Of a DNA stretch of 28,891 nucleotides, positions 15,041 to 22,878 are shown piece after piece. Under the pieces are notes generated by a model. That model was given only the letters and a program-made list of their open reading frames with translations, was not told the DNA's origin and made no database searches. The stretch is from Micromonosporaceae bacterium (GTDB lineage: Bacteria; Actinomycetota; Actinomycetes; Mycobacteriales; Micromonosporaceae): the NCBI GenBank assembly GCA_003543035.1, contig DPJL01000301.1, positions 532-29,422 of the forward strand, written 5' to 3'. The stretch's first letter is position 1; every line of letters begins with the position of its first letter. Both the position numbers and the translations under genes were made by a program.

Positions 15041-15436
15041 TCAGGCGCTGACGGAGGCTTTGCGGTCCAGCAGCTCGGCAACGGTGGCGGCTGTGGTTAC
15101 CGGGTCCATCGGGTGCATCAGAGTGGCTTCGGCTCGCGCGTAAGCGGCGAGCCATCGGTCCGCTGCGCGCGCGATGACGATGCAGACCGGCGGCGGGTTC
15201 TTGACCTCGTCCTTGAGCTGGCGGGCGATGCCCATCCCGCCGGCCGGCGCGGCCTCGCCGTCGAGCACCAGCAGGTCGATCTCGTAGTCGTCGACCAGGC
15301 GCACGACCTCGTCATAGGTCGATGACTCGACGAACTCGATGCTCAGATCCGGCCGGGGACGGGTGCCGATGGCCAGCATCATCCGCTCACGGACCTCAGG
15401 ATCGTCGCTGTAAAGCAGCACGGTGCGCTCGGTCAT
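15041..15436 (-). CDS. Receiver-like (CheY-type) protein with atypical active site
   Basis: A 131-residue single-domain protein shaped like a response regulator receiver: TVLLYSDDPEVRERM at the start gives the first strand and acidic pair, and Asp59 in DLLVLDGEAAPAGGMG sits at the phosphoacceptor position. The downstream switch residues are not standard: IVIARAADRW has Ala where Ser/Thr is usual, and LMHPMDP lacks the conserved Lys before Pro. It may therefore be a pseudo-receiver used for protein contacts. There is no DNA-binding domain. The ATG overlaps the stop of the CtaG-like gene (ATGA), so it is translated with it. A role in oxidase regulation is only suggested by position. Confidence 0.75.
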   Translation of the reverse strand: MTERTVLLYSDDPEVRERMMLAIGTRPRPDLSIEFVESSTYDEVVRLVDDYEIDLLVLDGEAAPAGGMGIARQLKDEVKNPPPVCIVIARAADRWLAAYARAEATLMHPMDPVTTAATVAELLDRKASVSA

Positions 15437-16314
15437 ACGGATGATCCTAGCGGCGCTTCTCCGGCCTGTTCGAGACGGTCCAGGTGCCGGTCGATCCGGG
15501 CCGCCTCACGCCGCGATTGCTTGATCCATTGGGCCACGAGCACGGCGAGCATGGCCACGGAGATCAGCTCGCCACCGGCCCACAGCACCCCACCGGCGGT
15601 CACCTGATCGGCCACTGGATCGACCCACGGCAGCTTCAGCGACGGGTACCAGTCGCCGCCCAGCAGGGTCTTCGACTGCATCACGGTCAGCCCCAGGACG
15701 GTGTGGAAGGGGACGCTGAGCACCATGAGCAGGGCTCTGGCCGGGTAGGGCCACCGCCCCGGCAGCGGATCGCGCCCGAGCAGGGGCCAGAAGAACAGGC
15801 ACCCGGTGGCGATGAAGTGGGTGTGCATCAGCTCGTGCAGGAGCTCGTTTCGCAGGGTCAGCTCGTAGAGGCTGCTGAAGTAGATGACGAACGGGTTGGC
15901 CACGAAGATGCCGAAGGAGACCAGGGGGAAGGCGAGCACTTTGGCGACCCGGCTGTGCAGCATGGCCAGCAGGGTCTTGCGGGGTCTTCCGGTAAGCGTG
16001 CGCAGGGCCAGGGTCACCGGCGCACCCAGCGCGAGGAAGATCGGCGCGATCATGGACAAAGCCATGTGCTGCACCATGTGCACGCTGATCATCGTGGTGT
16101 CGTAGGCGCCGAAGCCACTGATGGTGACCAGGGCGATGGTGCCGAGCCCGAGTCCTACGAAGGCGATGGTCCGCGCGACAGGCCAGTGGTCGCCGCGCAG
16201 CCGCAATCTGTGGGTGCCGTAGAGGTAGAGCGCGGCCGCCGCGACCAATCCGACGGCCAGCCATGAGTCCAGCCGAGCCTGGCTGATCAGGGCTTCTACC
16301 GAAAACGGGGGCAC
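15433..16314 (-). CDS. Cytochrome c oxidase assembly protein, CtaG (caa3) family
   Basis: A 293-residue membrane protein with about seven hydrophobic segments, of the caa3_CtaG family (PF09678). Members help assemble the copper sites of haem-copper oxidases. His-rich membrane motifs typical of the family are seen: SVHMVQHMALSMIAPIFLALG, LLHELMHTHFIATGCLFFWPLLG and PFHTVLGLTVM. The tail is charged (RREAARIDRHLDRLEQA). The GTG start has no ribosome binding site but has TAGCCT six bases upstream, which fits a leaderless transcript. It is divergent from ctaE, 84 bases apart, and overlaps the receiver-like gene downstream, followed by trpD. This protein is unrelated to the Cox11-type protein also called CtaG. 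Confidence 0.88.
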   Translation of the reverse strand: MPPFSVEALISQARLDSWLAVGLVAAAALYLYGTHRLRLRGDHWPVARTIAFVGLGLGTIALVTISGFGAYDTTMISVHMVQHMALSMIAPIFLALGAPVTLALRTLTGRPRKTLLAMLHSRVAKVLAFPLVSFGIFVANPFVIYFSSLYELTLRNELLHELMHTHFIATGCLFFWPLLGRDPLPGRWPYPARALLMVLSVPFHTVLGLTVMQSKTLLGGDWYPSLKLPWVDPVADQVTAGGVLWAGGELISVAMLAVLVAQWIKQSRREAARIDRHLDRLEQAGEAPLGSSV

Positions 16315-16320
16315 CGGCTC

Positions 16321-16326
16321 AGGCTA
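16321..16326 (-). promoter_or_regulatory. -10-like hexamer of the ctaG-like gene
   Basis: TAGCCT on the minus strand ends six bases before the GTG at 16314. With no Shine-Dalgarno sequence present, a leaderless mRNA is likely. It would drive the ctaG-like gene, the receiver-like gene and trpD. Confidence 0.4.
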
Positions 16327-16386
16327 TGCCATTCGCGACACGCCGTAGATAGGGCACCCCAGTGCTCATGGATGCAGCTCGAGGGC

Positions 16387-16392
16387 AATAAT
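16387..16392 (+). promoter_or_regulatory. -10 element of the ctaE-qcrCAB operon
   Basis: AATAAT, one mismatch from TATAAT, ends six bases before the GTG at 16399. It stands out in GC-rich surroundings and supports a leaderless transcript for ctaE. A weak TGCTCA lies 18 bases upstream as a possible -35. Confidence 0.5.
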
Positions 16393-16398
16393 CATCGC

Positions 16399-17019
16399 GT
16401 GACTGCGGCCCCAGCCATTATCGACAAGAGCCGGATCCACTCCCTGACGAGGCCGAACATGGTCAGCGTCGGGACGATCGTCTGGCTCTCCAGTGAGCTC
16501 ATGTTCTTCGCGGCGCTGTTCGCGATGTATTTCGCGATCCGCGCGGCCGATTACAGCCAATGGGAGAAGCACTATCCCATGCTGAATCTGCCCTACGCGA
16601 CCGTCTTCACCGTGATCCTGGTGGCCTCCTCGGTCACCTGCCAGATCGGGGTGCTCCGGGCGGAGCGAGGCGATGTCCATGGGTTGCGACGGTGGTTCTC
16701 CATCACGTTCGTAATGGGACTGATCTTCGTCCTGGGCCAGGTGAACGAGTACCGCACGCTGGTCACCGAGGATATTAAGATCAACGAAGACGGCTACGGG
16801 TCGATGTTCTATCTCACGACCGGCTTCCACGGGTTGCACGTGACCGGTGGCTTGATCGCCTTCATCATCTACATGATCCGGACCACCATGGGCCGGTTCA
16901 CCCCGGCGCAGGCGACCTCGGCCATCGTCGTGTCCTACTACTGGCACTTCGTCGACGTGGTGTGGATCGGTCTCTTCTTCATGATCTACCTGCTGGAGGC
17001 AATCAGTGGTCTCGCGTAG
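16399..17019 (+). CDS. ctaE: Cytochrome c oxidase subunit III
   Basis: A 206-residue membrane protein, subunit III of the aa3 oxidase, with five hydrophobic segments, the short form usual in actinobacteria. Family motifs: NMVSVGTIVWLSSELMFFAALFAMYF, TGFHGLHVTGGLIAF and YYWHFVDVVWIGLFF, the last including the conserved His-Phe-Val-Asp. The GTG at 16399 is preferred over the ATG at 16372 because AATAAT lies six bases before it, and the family similarity begins soon after. It begins the ctaE-qcrC-qcrA-qcrB operon, an order conserved in actinobacteria, where these proteins form one bc1-aa3 supercomplex. Its stop overlaps qcrC by 14 bases. Confidence 0.95.
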   Translation: MTAAPAIIDKSRIHSLTRPNMVSVGTIVWLSSELMFFAALFAMYFAIRAADYSQWEKHYPMLNLPYATVFTVILVASSVTCQIGVLRAERGDVHGLRRWFSITFVMGLIFVLGQVNEYRTLVTEDIKINEDGYGSMFYLTTGFHGLHVTGGLIAFIIYMIRTTMGRFTPAQATSAIVVSYYWHFVDVVWIGLFFMIYLLEAISGLA

Positions 17020-17779
17020 CCGCGCCCGGCGGAAGGTCACCGCCGCATTGCGCATGCTCGCCGCGCTCGTGCTGGCCGGCGGCATCTACACCCTGATCTC
17101 CCCTGGAGCACAGGCGAATGCGCCGCTGAGCGCTGCCGCCCAGGAGGGCAAGGCGCTCTTTGACACCAGCTGTATCACCTGTCACGGCAACAACGGCCAG
17201 GGTGTGGAAGGCCGCGGCCCGAGCCTGATCGGCGTGGGCGCGGCGGCGGTGGAGTTCCAGGTGGAGACAGGCCGGATGCCGGCTGCCCGCCAGGAGGCGC
17301 AGATCGACCGCAAGCCCTCGATCTTCAACGACGACCAGGCGCGCCAGCTCGGTCAGTACATCCAGGAGCTCGGTGGCGGACCGCAGGTCCCGTTCCAGGG
17401 TCACGCGGCGCCCGAGGGCGACATTGCCGAGGGCGGCAAGCTGTTCCGGGTCAACTGCTCGTCCTGCCATGCCTTCTCCGGTGGCGGTGGAGCCCTGTCG
17501 AGCGGCAAGTTCGCCCCGCCGCTGGACCCGGCCACGGATCGCCAGCTCTACGCGGCGATGCTGAGCGGGCCACAGAACATGCCGGTGTTCGGGGACAACC
17601 AGCTAACGCCGGAACAGAAGTACGACATCATCGCCTACGTGCAGAACATGAAGACCGATGTGGACCCGGGCGGTTGGGGTCTGGGCCGGTTCGGCCCGGT
17701 GACCGAAGGTCTGGCGATCTTCCTCTTCGGCATGGTGGCGCTGGCCTTCTCGGCGCTGTGGATTGCGGGTAAGTCATGA
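17006..17779 (+). CDS. qcrC: Diheme cytochrome c subunit of the bc1 complex
   Basis: A 257-residue membrane-anchored cytochrome cc. It has an N-terminal hydrophobic segment (residues about 14-38), two haem c sites (CITCH at Cys56 and CSSCH at Cys151), and a C-terminal hydrophobic anchor at about 230-254. It carries electrons from the Rieske protein to CuA of CtaC, replacing a soluble cytochrome c; this is established for actinobacterial supercomplexes. GGAGG lies six bases before the GTG start, which overlaps the end of ctaE. The downstream qcrA gene overlaps by ATGA. Met residues in GRMPAAR and NMPVFG are candidate sixth haem ligands. Confidence 0.96.
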   Translation: MVSRSRARRKVTAALRMLAALVLAGGIYTLISPGAQANAPLSAAAQEGKALFDTSCITCHGNNGQGVEGRGPSLIGVGAAAVEFQVETGRMPAARQEAQIDRKPSIFNDDQARQLGQYIQELGGGPQVPFQGHAAPEGDIAEGGKLFRVNCSSCHAFSGGGGALSSGKFAPPLDPATDRQLYAAMLSGPQNMPVFGDNQLTPEQKYDIIAYVQNMKTDVDPGGWGLGRFGPVTEGLAIFLFGMVALAFSALWIAGKS

Positions 17780-18861
17780 GCCAGAACAACGACCGGTTCG
17801 AGTTCGTCCGCCAGGGCGCGCTCGAGAAGGACGGCGTGGAGATCGTCCACTATGAGCCGCAGTTCGCGGCGGGATCGAAGGCGGAGAAGCGCATGGTGCG
17901 CCTCGTCGCCTCAATGTTCCTCCTAAGTGGACTCGCTGCCTTCCTTTTCGTGCTGGCTTACATCTGGTGGCCGTTCACGGACTTCCCGTCCGTGACGGGC
18001 TGGGAGTATCAGCCGGGCAACTCACCGATGAAGGGGTACACGCCGGTCCTCGGTGCCACGCTTGGCATCGCGCTGGCGGGCATCGGGTTTGGCATCCTCA
18101 CGTGGGGCAAGAAGCTGCTGCCGCACGAGATCGCCATCCAGGACCGGCACGACGGCGGCTCCGACCCATATGAGCGCAAGCTCACCGGGAACACGCTGCA
18201 GTTCATCGGCCAGGAGATGGGCTTGAGCCGTCGCCCGCTGCTCAAGGTGGCACTGCTGGCCCCGGCCGGCGGCCTCGGCCTTGCCGCCGCGGCTGTCCCG
18301 GTGGGCATGCTCATCAAGGACCCGCACCACCCGGCCATCTTCTTCCACACCGGCTGGGATCCCGAGGCCAACGGCGGCAAGCCGGTGCGGCTGATGCGGG
18401 AAGACCACACTCCCATCCGGCCCGAAGAGGTCAGTGTCGGCGGTCAGATCACCGCCTTCCCGAACACGCCGGATGGCAAGGGCGCCAGCAACAAGCACGC
18501 CGACTCGCCGATCCTGCTGATCCGCCTGCGGACACAGGACGCGGAGTACCTGCGCAGCCAGTTGCATCATCACCCGCAGAACGTCGGCGGCATGGCAGGC
18601 GACCTGGTCGCCTACTCGAAGATCTGCACGCATGCCGGGTGCCCGGCGAGCCTCTACGAGCAGCAGAGCAACCTTCTGCTCTGCCCATGTCACCAGTCGC
18701 AGTTCCTCATCACCGAAAACGCCCGGCCTGTTTTCGGGCCGGCCACTCGTCGGCTGCCCATGCTGCCCATCGAGGTGGATAGTGAGGGATACTTGGTGGC
18801 GAAGAGCGACTTCGGCGGTGTCCCCGTCGGCCCCGCGTTCTGGGAGAAGCCTGAAGCATGA
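17776..18861 (+). CDS. qcrA: Rieske iron-sulfur subunit of the bc1 complex
   Basis: A 361-residue Rieske protein with three hydrophobic segments in the first 190 residues (about 40-65, 90-112 and 155-180), the three-helix anchor known in actinobacteria. The [2Fe-2S] ligands are in CTHAGC (Cys284, His286) and CPCHQSQF (Cys303, His306); Cys289 and Cys305 form the usual stabilising disulfide. It moves electrons from quinol at QcrB to QcrC. It overlaps both qcrC and qcrB by ATGA. The cluster makes it a likely client of Fe-S carriers such as the ErpA-type protein in this window. The length is close to the Streptomyces form and shorter than the mycobacterial one, from memory. Confidence 0.96.
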   Translation: MSQNNDRFEFVRQGALEKDGVEIVHYEPQFAAGSKAEKRMVRLVASMFLLSGLAAFLFVLAYIWWPFTDFPSVTGWEYQPGNSPMKGYTPVLGATLGIALAGIGFGILTWGKKLLPHEIAIQDRHDGGSDPYERKLTGNTLQFIGQEMGLSRRPLLKVALLAPAGGLGLAAAAVPVGMLIKDPHHPAIFFHTGWDPEANGGKPVRLMREDHTPIRPEEVSVGGQITAFPNTPDGKGASNKHADSPILLIRLRTQDAEYLRSQLHHHPQNVGGMAGDLVAYSKICTHAGCPASLYEQQSNLLLCPCHQSQFLITENARPVFGPATRRLPMLPIEVDSEGYLVAKSDFGGVPVGPAFWEKPEA

Positions 18862-20465
18862 AAAGACGTAAATTCGATGTGAAGGAGCTCCCGGCCAAGG
18901 CCGCGGGCGAGATCGACGACCGTTTCAAGGTCGCGACACCACTGCGTGGCATCATGAACAAGGTCTTCCCGGATCACTGGACCTTCCTGCTGGGCGAGAT
19001 CGCGCTGTTCTCGTTCATCGTGCTGCTGTTGACCGGGACGTTCCTGGCGCTCTTCTTCGATCCGTCGATGCAGGAGGTCACCTACGACGGGTCATATACG
19101 CCGCTCAAGGGCATGCACATGTCCCGGGCGTATGAGACGTCGCTGAACATCAGCTTCGACGTGCGCGGCGGCCTGATCATGCGGCAGATGCACCACTGGG
19201 CTGCGTTGCTCTTCATGGCCGCGATCGTGATTCACATGTCCCGCATCTTCTTCACCGGCGCCTTCCGCAAGCCCCGCGAGCTGAACTGGATTCTCGGGCT
19301 GAGCATGTTCTGGCTCGGCTTCACCGAGGGCTTCGCAGGCTACTCGCTGCCGGACGACGCGTTGTCCGGTACGGGTTTGCGCATCGCCTCAGCGATCATG
19401 TTGTCGATTCCGCTGGTGGGTTCCTGGGTTACCACGTCGCTGTTCGGCGGTGAGTTCCCAGGCGACATAATTCTCGACCGGCTTTATATCGTGCACGTGT
19501 TCCTGTTGCCACTCATTCTGTTGGGCCTTGTGACCGTCCACATCGGACTCGTCTTCATGCAGAAGCACACGCAGTGGCCCGGCCCCGGCCGGACCAACCA
19601 CAACGTGATCGGCGAGCGGATGTTCCCGCGCTACATCATCAAGCAGGGCGGGTTCTTCATGCTCGTCTTCGCCGTGATCGCCTTTATGGGCGGCATGTTC
19701 CAGATCAACCCGATCTGGCTCTTCGGGCCGTATGAAGCAGCGGTGGTCTCGGCCGGAAGCCAGCCGGACTGGTACGTCATGTTCCTCGACGGGTCGACCC
19801 GGCTCATGCCCGCCTGGGAGATCCGGGCCTTCGGCTACACGATCCCGCCGCTGTTCTGGCCCACTGTCGTGCTGCCCGGCATCCTCACTGTGGTCCCGAT
19901 GCTCTATCCGTTCATCGAGGCGCGCTTGACGAAGGACAAGGAGCGGCACAACCTGCTGCAACGTCCGCGGGACGTGCCCGAGCGCACCGGTCTCGGTGCG
20001 GCCGGCATCGCCTTCTACCTGGTGCTGCTGATCTCCGGCGGCAACGACATCGTCGCGGACAAGTTCCGCATCAGCCTGAACGCGATGACCTGGGGTGGCC
20101 GGATAGCCCTGCTGATGCTGCCGCCACTGGCCTACTACGTGGCGCGCCGCATCGCGCTCGGTCTGCAGCAGCATGACCGTGAGGTGCTCGCGCACGGTGT
20201 GGAGACCGGCATCATCAAGCTGCTGCCCAACGGCAGGTATATCGAGGTGCATCAGCCGCTCGCGCCGCCGGACGGAGACGGCCACGGCGAGCTGCCCTAC
20301 GTGGGCTGGACGGTGCCGAAGAAGATGAACCGGCTCGGCGCCCTGGGCCCGGCCATCAAGGGCTTCTTCTTCCCGATCGAGCAGCCGGCGCCGCCGCAGT
20401 CGCCACCACCGTTGACTGGGCCGCCGAGCAAGACCAAGGAAAAAGAGAAGATCGATACCCACTGA
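18858..20465 (+). CDS. qcrB: Cytochrome b subunit of the bc1 complex
   Basis: A 535-residue membrane protein that oxidises menaquinol and passes electrons through two b haems. Haem-ligand histidines are seen in MRQMHHWAALLFMAAIVIHM and in HVFLLPLILLGLVTVHIGLVFMQKH. The Qo-site motif reads PDWY (Pro303), the actinobacterial variant of PEWY. About eight or nine hydrophobic segments are followed by a charged, Pro-rich C-terminal extension of about 120 residues, which is longer than in proteobacterial cytochrome b. It is the target of anti-tubercular QcrB inhibitors in mycobacteria. It overlaps qcrA by ATGA and ends the operon; a strong terminator hairpin follows. Confidence 0.97.
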   Translation: MKRRKFDVKELPAKAAGEIDDRFKVATPLRGIMNKVFPDHWTFLLGEIALFSFIVLLLTGTFLALFFDPSMQEVTYDGSYTPLKGMHMSRAYETSLNISFDVRGGLIMRQMHHWAALLFMAAIVIHMSRIFFTGAFRKPRELNWILGLSMFWLGFTEGFAGYSLPDDALSGTGLRIASAIMLSIPLVGSWVTTSLFGGEFPGDIILDRLYIVHVFLLPLILLGLVTVHIGLVFMQKHTQWPGPGRTNHNVIGERMFPRYIIKQGGFFMLVFAVIAFMGGMFQINPIWLFGPYEAAVVSAGSQPDWYVMFLDGSTRLMPAWEIRAFGYTIPPLFWPTVVLPGILTVVPMLYPFIEARLTKDKERHNLLQRPRDVPERTGLGAAGIAFYLVLLISGGNDIVADKFRISLNAMTWGGRIALLMLPPLAYYVARRIALGLQQHDREVLAHGVETGIIKLLPNGRYIEVHQPLAPPDGDGHGELPYVGWTVPKKMNRLGALGPAIKGFFFPIEQPAPPQSPPPLTGPPSKTKEKEKIDTH

Positions 20466-20473
20466 TATGTGAG

Positions 20474-20524
20474 TACCAGCAAGGAGGGCGCCTGCCTATG
20501 CGGGCGCCCTCTTTGCTGTTGGTA
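20474..20524. terminator. Bidirectional terminator between qcrB and the asp23-like gene
   Basis: A near-complete 51-bp palindrome: TACC/GGTA at the ends, AGCAA/TTGCT inside, and a GAGGGCGCC/GGCGCCCTC core stem around a short loop. T-rich bases follow on the plus strand and A-rich bases on the other side, so it can stop transcripts from both convergent genes. Confidence 0.85.
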
Positions 20525-20527
20525 TTA

Positions 20528-21106
20528 CTAGGCTTCAGGAGTGTCCGGGACGTGCACGTCGTTGACCCGGATGTTGACCTCGGTGACCTCGAGGCCGAGC
20601 ATGTTCTCGACCGAGCTGATCACCTTGGTGCGCACCGCATCCGTGACGGAGTGCACGACGTAGCCGAATTCGATGACGATCTTGATGTCGATCTCGGCGG
20701 TCGTACCCTCGAGCCGCACGCTTACCCCACGGTCGGCTTCGTCGCTGTTGGACTCGCCCAGGCCGATGCGCTCCTTGAGCGATGCGAACACCCGGGAAGC
20801 CTCGCCGCCGAGGTCGTGGACGCCTGCGACCTCGCGAGCCGCGATTCCGGCGATCTTCTCCACGACCTCGTCCGCGATAGTGGTGCGGCCTCGATCCTCA
20901 GTCAGCTCGGCGTTGTTGCGCAGCCGGCCGACCAAATTCGTCGCGGCCCGTTCAACAGCGTCGCCGACCCGTCCGGCCGCCTCGCGGCCACGGTCCATTG
21001 CGGTGGGAGTGTTGTCGTCCACTGTGGACTCCGCGGTGACCACGTGGGTCTCTTCGGTCGCGGTGTCGGCGGTCTGCTGGGTGGGGACTTCAGGGGTGGT
21101 GGTCAT
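20528..21106 (-). CDS. Asp23/Gls24 family envelope stress protein
   Basis: A 192-residue protein of the Asp23/Gls24 family (PF03780). The first 50 residues are Thr/Glu/Val-rich and variable. The conserved part runs from about 75 to 185: GRTTIADEVVEKIAGIAAREVAGVHDLG, then SVRLEGTTAEIDIKIVIEFGYVVHSVTDAVRTKVISSVENMLGLEVTEVNIRVNDVHV. There is no hydrophobic anchor, so membrane attachment would need a partner; the small membrane protein encoded 21 bases upstream is the obvious candidate. AAAGGACGCAC precedes the ATG. In firmicutes members are linked to cell-envelope stress and membrane attachment; the role in actinobacteria is not known. Confidence 0.92.
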   Translation of the reverse strand: MTTTPEVPTQQTADTATEETHVVTAESTVDDNTPTAMDRGREAAGRVGDAVERAATNLVGRLRNNAELTEDRGRTTIADEVVEKIAGIAAREVAGVHDLGGEASRVFASLKERIGLGESNSDEADRGVSVRLEGTTAEIDIKIVIEFGYVVHSVTDAVRTKVISSVENMLGLEVTEVNIRVNDVHVPDTPEA

Positions 21107-21127
21107 GTGCGTCCTTTCACTTGCCGG

Positions 21128-21358
21128 TCAGATCATTTGAAGCACCTGCAGGACGATTCCCAGCAGGATCGGGAGGAGTAGGAGCACAGCGGCGATCCGC
21201 CCGAGAATTCTGGCTTTCCGGCTGCGGCCGCGGCCCAGTCTTCCCAGCATCGCGATCTCGGATTCCACGAGGAACCCGCTAGGGCTGTCGGAGGTCATGT
21301 AGGCCAACGCATCACTATGGCGCACCGCGTAGTGCTCAGGTTCAGGTTTCGTCGCCAT
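21128..21358 (-). CDS. Small single-span membrane protein, partner of Asp23 family gene
   Basis: A 76-residue protein with a charged N-terminal part (about 50 residues, ending in RGRSRKARILGR) and one C-terminal hydrophobic helix (IAAVLLLLPILLGIVLQVL). The ATG at 21358 (MATKPEPEHYAV) is preferred to the ATG at 21388, which reads into the promoter of the divergent gene. The basic cluster before the helix predicts a cytoplasmic N-terminus. The Asp23-family gene follows 21 bases downstream on the same strand. I do not recognise the family; a membrane anchor for the Asp23 protein is inference from context, similar to the role of AmaP in firmicutes. Confidence 0.7.
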   Translation of the reverse strand: MATKPEPEHYAVRHSDALAYMTSDSPSGFLVESEIAMLGRLGRGRSRKARILGRIAAVLLLLPILLGIVLQVLQMI

Positions 21359-21373
21359 GATTGCACAATGCCA

Positions 21374-21379
21374 TAGTCT
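21374..21379 (+). promoter_or_regulatory. -10-like hexamer of the HEAT-like gene
   Basis: TAGTCT ends seven bases before the ATG at 21387, with no Shine-Dalgarno sequence, fitting a leaderless transcript. It sits in the 28-base gap between two divergent starts, so both promoters must overlap here. Confidence 0.4.
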
Positions 21380-21386
21380 GGCCTGC

Positions 21387-21920
21387 ATGACTCCCCGCGA
21401 GCGGCTAGCCCAGGCCAGCCGGGAGTATGGCCCGGAGACGGTAGCTGTCTGGTGTGCGGAGCTACTCAGCGGCCAGACCAGCCATGATGCGACTGACCGG
21501 CCTTCGCTCGTCTGGTTGGGCGGGAAAGGAGCCGACTGGCTGCTCGCCCGCGACGAGCTCGGTGCACACGAGTACTGGCCCAGGGTTTGGGCGGCCCGTG
21601 GCCTGCTCTACGTGTGGTCCCCGCGAGCGGTTCCGGCCGTGGTGTCCGCTTTGGACGATCCAGCCTGGCGGGTGCGGGAGATGGCAGCAAAGGTGGTGCG
21701 GCTGAGGGAGATCGGGGCCGCCGGTGAGTTCCTGGCCGCGTTGGTTGATGATGAGGTGACCCGCGTTCGGGTAACCGCTTTGCGCGCGCTGGCGGTGGTG
21801 GGCGAGGGCGAGCACGCCGAGGTCATCCGCTCGGCATCGGACGACCCCGAGCCCACCGTCCGCAAAGCCGCCGTCCTAGCTATTGAGACTTTGGCCCAAC
21901 GGCTAGATCGCCCGGTCTAA
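21387..21920 (+). CDS. HEAT-repeat-like protein
   Basis: A 177-residue soluble protein. The C-terminal two thirds contain at least three HEAT/PBS-lyase-like helical repeats: AVPAVVSALDDPAWRVREMAAKVVRLRE, AAGEFLAALVDDEVTRVRVTALRALAVVG and HAEVIRSASDDPEPTVRKAAVLAIETLA. Each has the DDP/DDE turn and the Arg-Ala-Ala pattern. Such repeats bind other proteins; no catalytic residues are visible. The N-terminal 70 residues contain Trp-rich patches (VWCAELLSG, WLGGKGADWLLARDELG). The ATG at 21387 is chosen over an upstream ATG at 21357 because of TAGTCT seven bases before it. The stop codon overlaps the palindrome upstream of the MarR-GNAT gene, with which it may be cotranscribed. Confidence 0.78.
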   Translation: MTPRERLAQASREYGPETVAVWCAELLSGQTSHDATDRPSLVWLGGKGADWLLARDELGAHEYWPRVWAARGLLYVWSPRAVPAVVSALDDPAWRVREMAAKVVRLREIGAAGEFLAALVDDEVTRVRVTALRALAVVGEGEHAEVIRSASDDPEPTVRKAAVLAIETLAQRLDRPV

Positions 21921-21941
21921 TCTTTGACTGAGTCAAAGATT
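21919..21941. promoter_or_regulatory. Perfect operator-like palindrome before the MarR-GNAT gene
   Basis: AATCTTTGAC and GTCAAAGATT are exact 10-base arms around TGA, an AT-rich 23-bp dyad in GC-rich DNA. It lies two bases before the GGGAGG ribosome binding site of the MarR-GNAT gene and starts inside the HEAT-like gene's stop codon. MarR proteins typically bind such sites over their own promoter. Confidence 0.75.
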
Positions 21942-21953
21942 AGGGAGGCGCGG

Positions 21954-22874
21954 ATGTCCACGGATCAGAGAGTCGCCGCCGTACGCCGTTTCAACCGCTT
22001 CTACACCCGCACCATCGGGGTGCTCGGCGATGGCATTCAGCGCTCGCCCTACTCGCTCACCGAGGCCCGGCTCATCTACGAGCTCTCGCAATCCGAGCAG
22101 GTGGAGACGGTCGAGCTGCGTCAGCGACTGGGGCTTGACCCGGGCTATCTGAGCCGCATCTTCGCCCGCTTCGAGGCCGACGGCCTGGTCCGTCTTCGCC
22201 GGTCGGCAACGGACAACCGGCGTCAGGTGGTCGAGCTGACCGACAGTGGCCGGCGGGTCTTCGCCACGCTCGACGAACACGCCATCGAGGACATGGGTAC
22301 GTTGCTGGGCAAGCTGAATGACTCGGATCAGACGCGTTTGCTATCGGCGATGTCCACGATCGAGCGGCTGTGGGACCCACCGGAGCAGGCGGAGGTGGTC
22401 CTGCGCCCGCCAGCACCCGGCGATCTGGGTTGGGTCGTGCATCGCCACGGCGCCCTCTACGCCCAGGAATACGGCTACAACGACGAATTCGAAGCCCTGG
22501 TGAGCCGGATCGTTGCCGAATACGTCGAGAACCGCCGGGAAGGGCTCGACGCGGCGTGGGTGGCCGAGATTGACTCGGTACCCGCCGGATCGATTTTCTG
22601 TGTTTCTCAAAGCAAGACCACCGCGCAGCTGCGGCTGCTGTTCGTGGAGCCGTGGGCCCGCGGTATGGGCGTGGGTAACAAGCTGGTCGACGCGTGCGTG
22701 AACTTCGCGACGGCCGCGGGCTATCGCGAAATGGTGCTGTGGACCAATGCCGAGCTGCTCGCCGCGCGCCACATCTATGAGCGGGCAGGATTCGAGCTGG
22801 TGTCCGAAGAGGACAGTGTCAGTTTCGGTGGGCCGCAAACCTTCCAGAACTGGCGTCTCCCACTCAGCGGTTGA
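21954..22874 (+). CDS. MarR-type regulator fused to a GNAT acetyltransferase
   Basis: A 306-residue two-domain protein. Residues 1-140 form a MarR winged helix domain (SLTEARLIYELSQ, LRQRLGLDPGYLSRIFARFEADGLVRLRRSATDNRRQVVELT). Residues from about 150 form a GNAT fold with the acetyl-CoA loop in LLFVEPWARGMGVGNKLVDAC and a C-terminal HIYERAGFELVSEE strand-helix unit. The ATG at 21954 has GGGAGG five bases upstream; a TTG at 21924 would read through the palindrome and is rejected. The palindrome just upstream is a likely self-operator. The acetyl acceptor is unknown. The fusion is widespread in bacteria, so the protein itself is not novel. Confidence 0.92.
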   Translation: MSTDQRVAAVRRFNRFYTRTIGVLGDGIQRSPYSLTEARLIYELSQSEQVETVELRQRLGLDPGYLSRIFARFEADGLVRLRRSATDNRRQVVELTDSGRRVFATLDEHAIEDMGTLLGKLNDSDQTRLLSAMSTIERLWDPPEQAEVVLRPPAPGDLGWVVHRHGALYAQEYGYNDEFEALVSRIVAEYVENRREGLDAAWVAEIDSVPAGSIFCVSQSKTTAQLRLLFVEPWARGMGVGNKLVDACVNFATAAGYREMVLWTNAELLAARHIYERAGFELVSEEDSVSFGGPQTFQNWRLPLSG

Positions 22875-22878
22875 TCAT

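Noticed and set aside
21924..21953. TTG start for the MarR-GNAT protein
   Set aside because: It would translate half of the operator-like palindrome; the ATG at 21954 has GGGAGG at ideal spacing.
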